Positions 6,111 to 6,468 of a stretch of DNA of 6,468 bases are shown here, in pieces (position 1 is the first letter of the stretch; every line of letters starts with the position of its first letter). A model generated the notes under the pieces. The model saw only the letters and a list, made by a program, of their open reading frames with translations, was not told where the DNA came from and searched no databases. The position numbers and the translations under genes are program-made. Source of the stretch: a bacterium (lineage in GTDB: Bacteria > Desulfobacterota > Deferrisomatia > Deferrisomatales > BM512); the NCBI GenBank assembly GCA_009724975.1, contig SRXB01000120.1:1-6468 (forward strand), in the 5' to 3' direction.

Positions 6111-6467
6111 CTAGCCTTTTTGCGGCTTTTCCTTTTTCTTGAAGGGCTTTTGCTTGCCGAAGGGCTTTTTGTCCCACTTTTTGGGTTTTGTCCCCTCGGT
6201 TTTCTCCGTCCTATCGAATTTGGGGCGCGTCTCGGCTTTTTGCCCCTTTCCGGCGATGGCGGGCTTTATCTCGACGGGCTTGCCGCGAAGGGTGGTGCGC
6301 GCCATCTTCTTCAAAACCCCTTCGCCGTAGCGTTGGGGAACCTCTACAAGGGTGTGGCGCTCCATAATCTCTATCGCGCCTATCTCCTTGCCGGGTATGC
6401 CGCCTTCGTTGGCCAGCGCCCCGACTACGTCGGAGGGGCGCACTCCCGCCTGCCTTCCGGCGGAGAT
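6111..6467 (-). CDS. DEAD-box RNA helicase, C-terminal fragment with DbpA-type RNA-binding domain
   Basis: The frame is open to the window edge, so the helicase core and start lie outside; the GTG at 6443 is an internal Val. The 118 visible residues begin ISAGRQAGVRPSDVVGALAN and continue GGIPGKEIGAIEIMERHTLV and EVPQRYGEGVLKKM to about residue 69. This is the RRM-like DbpA RNA-binding domain found at the C-terminus of DbpA, CsdA/DeaD and YxiN helicases. In DbpA and YxiN this domain binds hairpin 92 of 23S rRNA and targets the helicase to large-subunit assembly. A disordered basic tail follows (residues 70-118, 16 lysines, with KKPFGKQKPFKKK near the end), probably giving non-specific RNA affinity. 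Which helicase subtype this is (DbpA, DeaD or other) cannot be decided without the core. It is the first visible gene of a minus-strand series and is followed 3 bp later by the yaiI-like gene. Confidence 0.85.
   Translation of the reverse strand: MSAGRQAGVRPSDVVGALANEGGIPGKEIGAIEIMERHTLVEVPQRYGEGVLKKMARTTLRGKPVEIKPAIAGKGQKAETRPKFDRTEKTEGTKPKKWDKKPFGKQKPFKKKEKPQKG
6115..6121 (-). promoter_or_regulatory. Ribosome binding site of the yaiI-like gene, inside the helicase 3' end
   Basis: AAAAAGG on the minus strand lies 7 nt before the ATG at 6107 and is formed by the last codons of the helicase gene. With only 3 bp between the stop (TAG) and the next ATG, this placement supports a shared transcript and probably coupled translation. 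Confidence 0.6.
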
Positions 6468-6468
6468 G

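Overview
This is a GC-rich bacterial window with seven protein genes, two of them cut by the window edges. The coding is dense, two genes start with TTG, and intergenic gaps are short. A family 9 (heptosyltransferase-type) glycosyltransferase points to a Gram-negative envelope. Gene content and style would fit a deltaproteobacterial (Desulfobacterota-like) or similar environmental lineage. That placement is inference, because no rRNA or other phylogenetic marker is present.

Left part, plus strand (1-1396): the C-terminal end of a Sel1-repeat protein is followed after 45 bp by a complete radical SAM protein with a SPASM-like C-terminal cysteine cluster. This gene has a good ribosome binding site and a TTG start.

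Middle part, minus strand (1404-3655): a second radical SAM protein converges on the first, with only 7 bp between their stop codons. Its start overlaps the stop of an upstream GT9 glycosyltransferase by 4 bp (ATGA), so the two are probably translationally coupled. The two radical SAM proteins have nearly the same C-terminal cysteine spacing. The substrate of neither can be read from sequence. The glycosyltransferase has Asn where characterised heptosyltransferases carry a catalytic-loop Asp.

Right part, minus strand (3785-6467): reading in the direction of transcription, there is the 3' end of a DEAD-box RNA helicase (DbpA-type RNA-binding domain plus a lysine-rich tail), then a YaiI/DUF188 PIN-like protein 3 bp later, then a U32-family protein that closely matches E. 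coli RlhA (23S rRNA C2501 hydroxylation). Two of these three genes belong to families tied to domain V of 23S rRNA, so the block may be a small ribosome or RNA metabolism operon. A 129-bp AT-rich gap holding a possible intrinsic terminator separates it from the glycosyltransferase/radical SAM pair.

I see no mobile element, CRISPR array, tRNA or rRNA. The least described part is the pair of radical SAM/SPASM-like proteins beside a variant GT9 enzyme. The rest belongs to known families.
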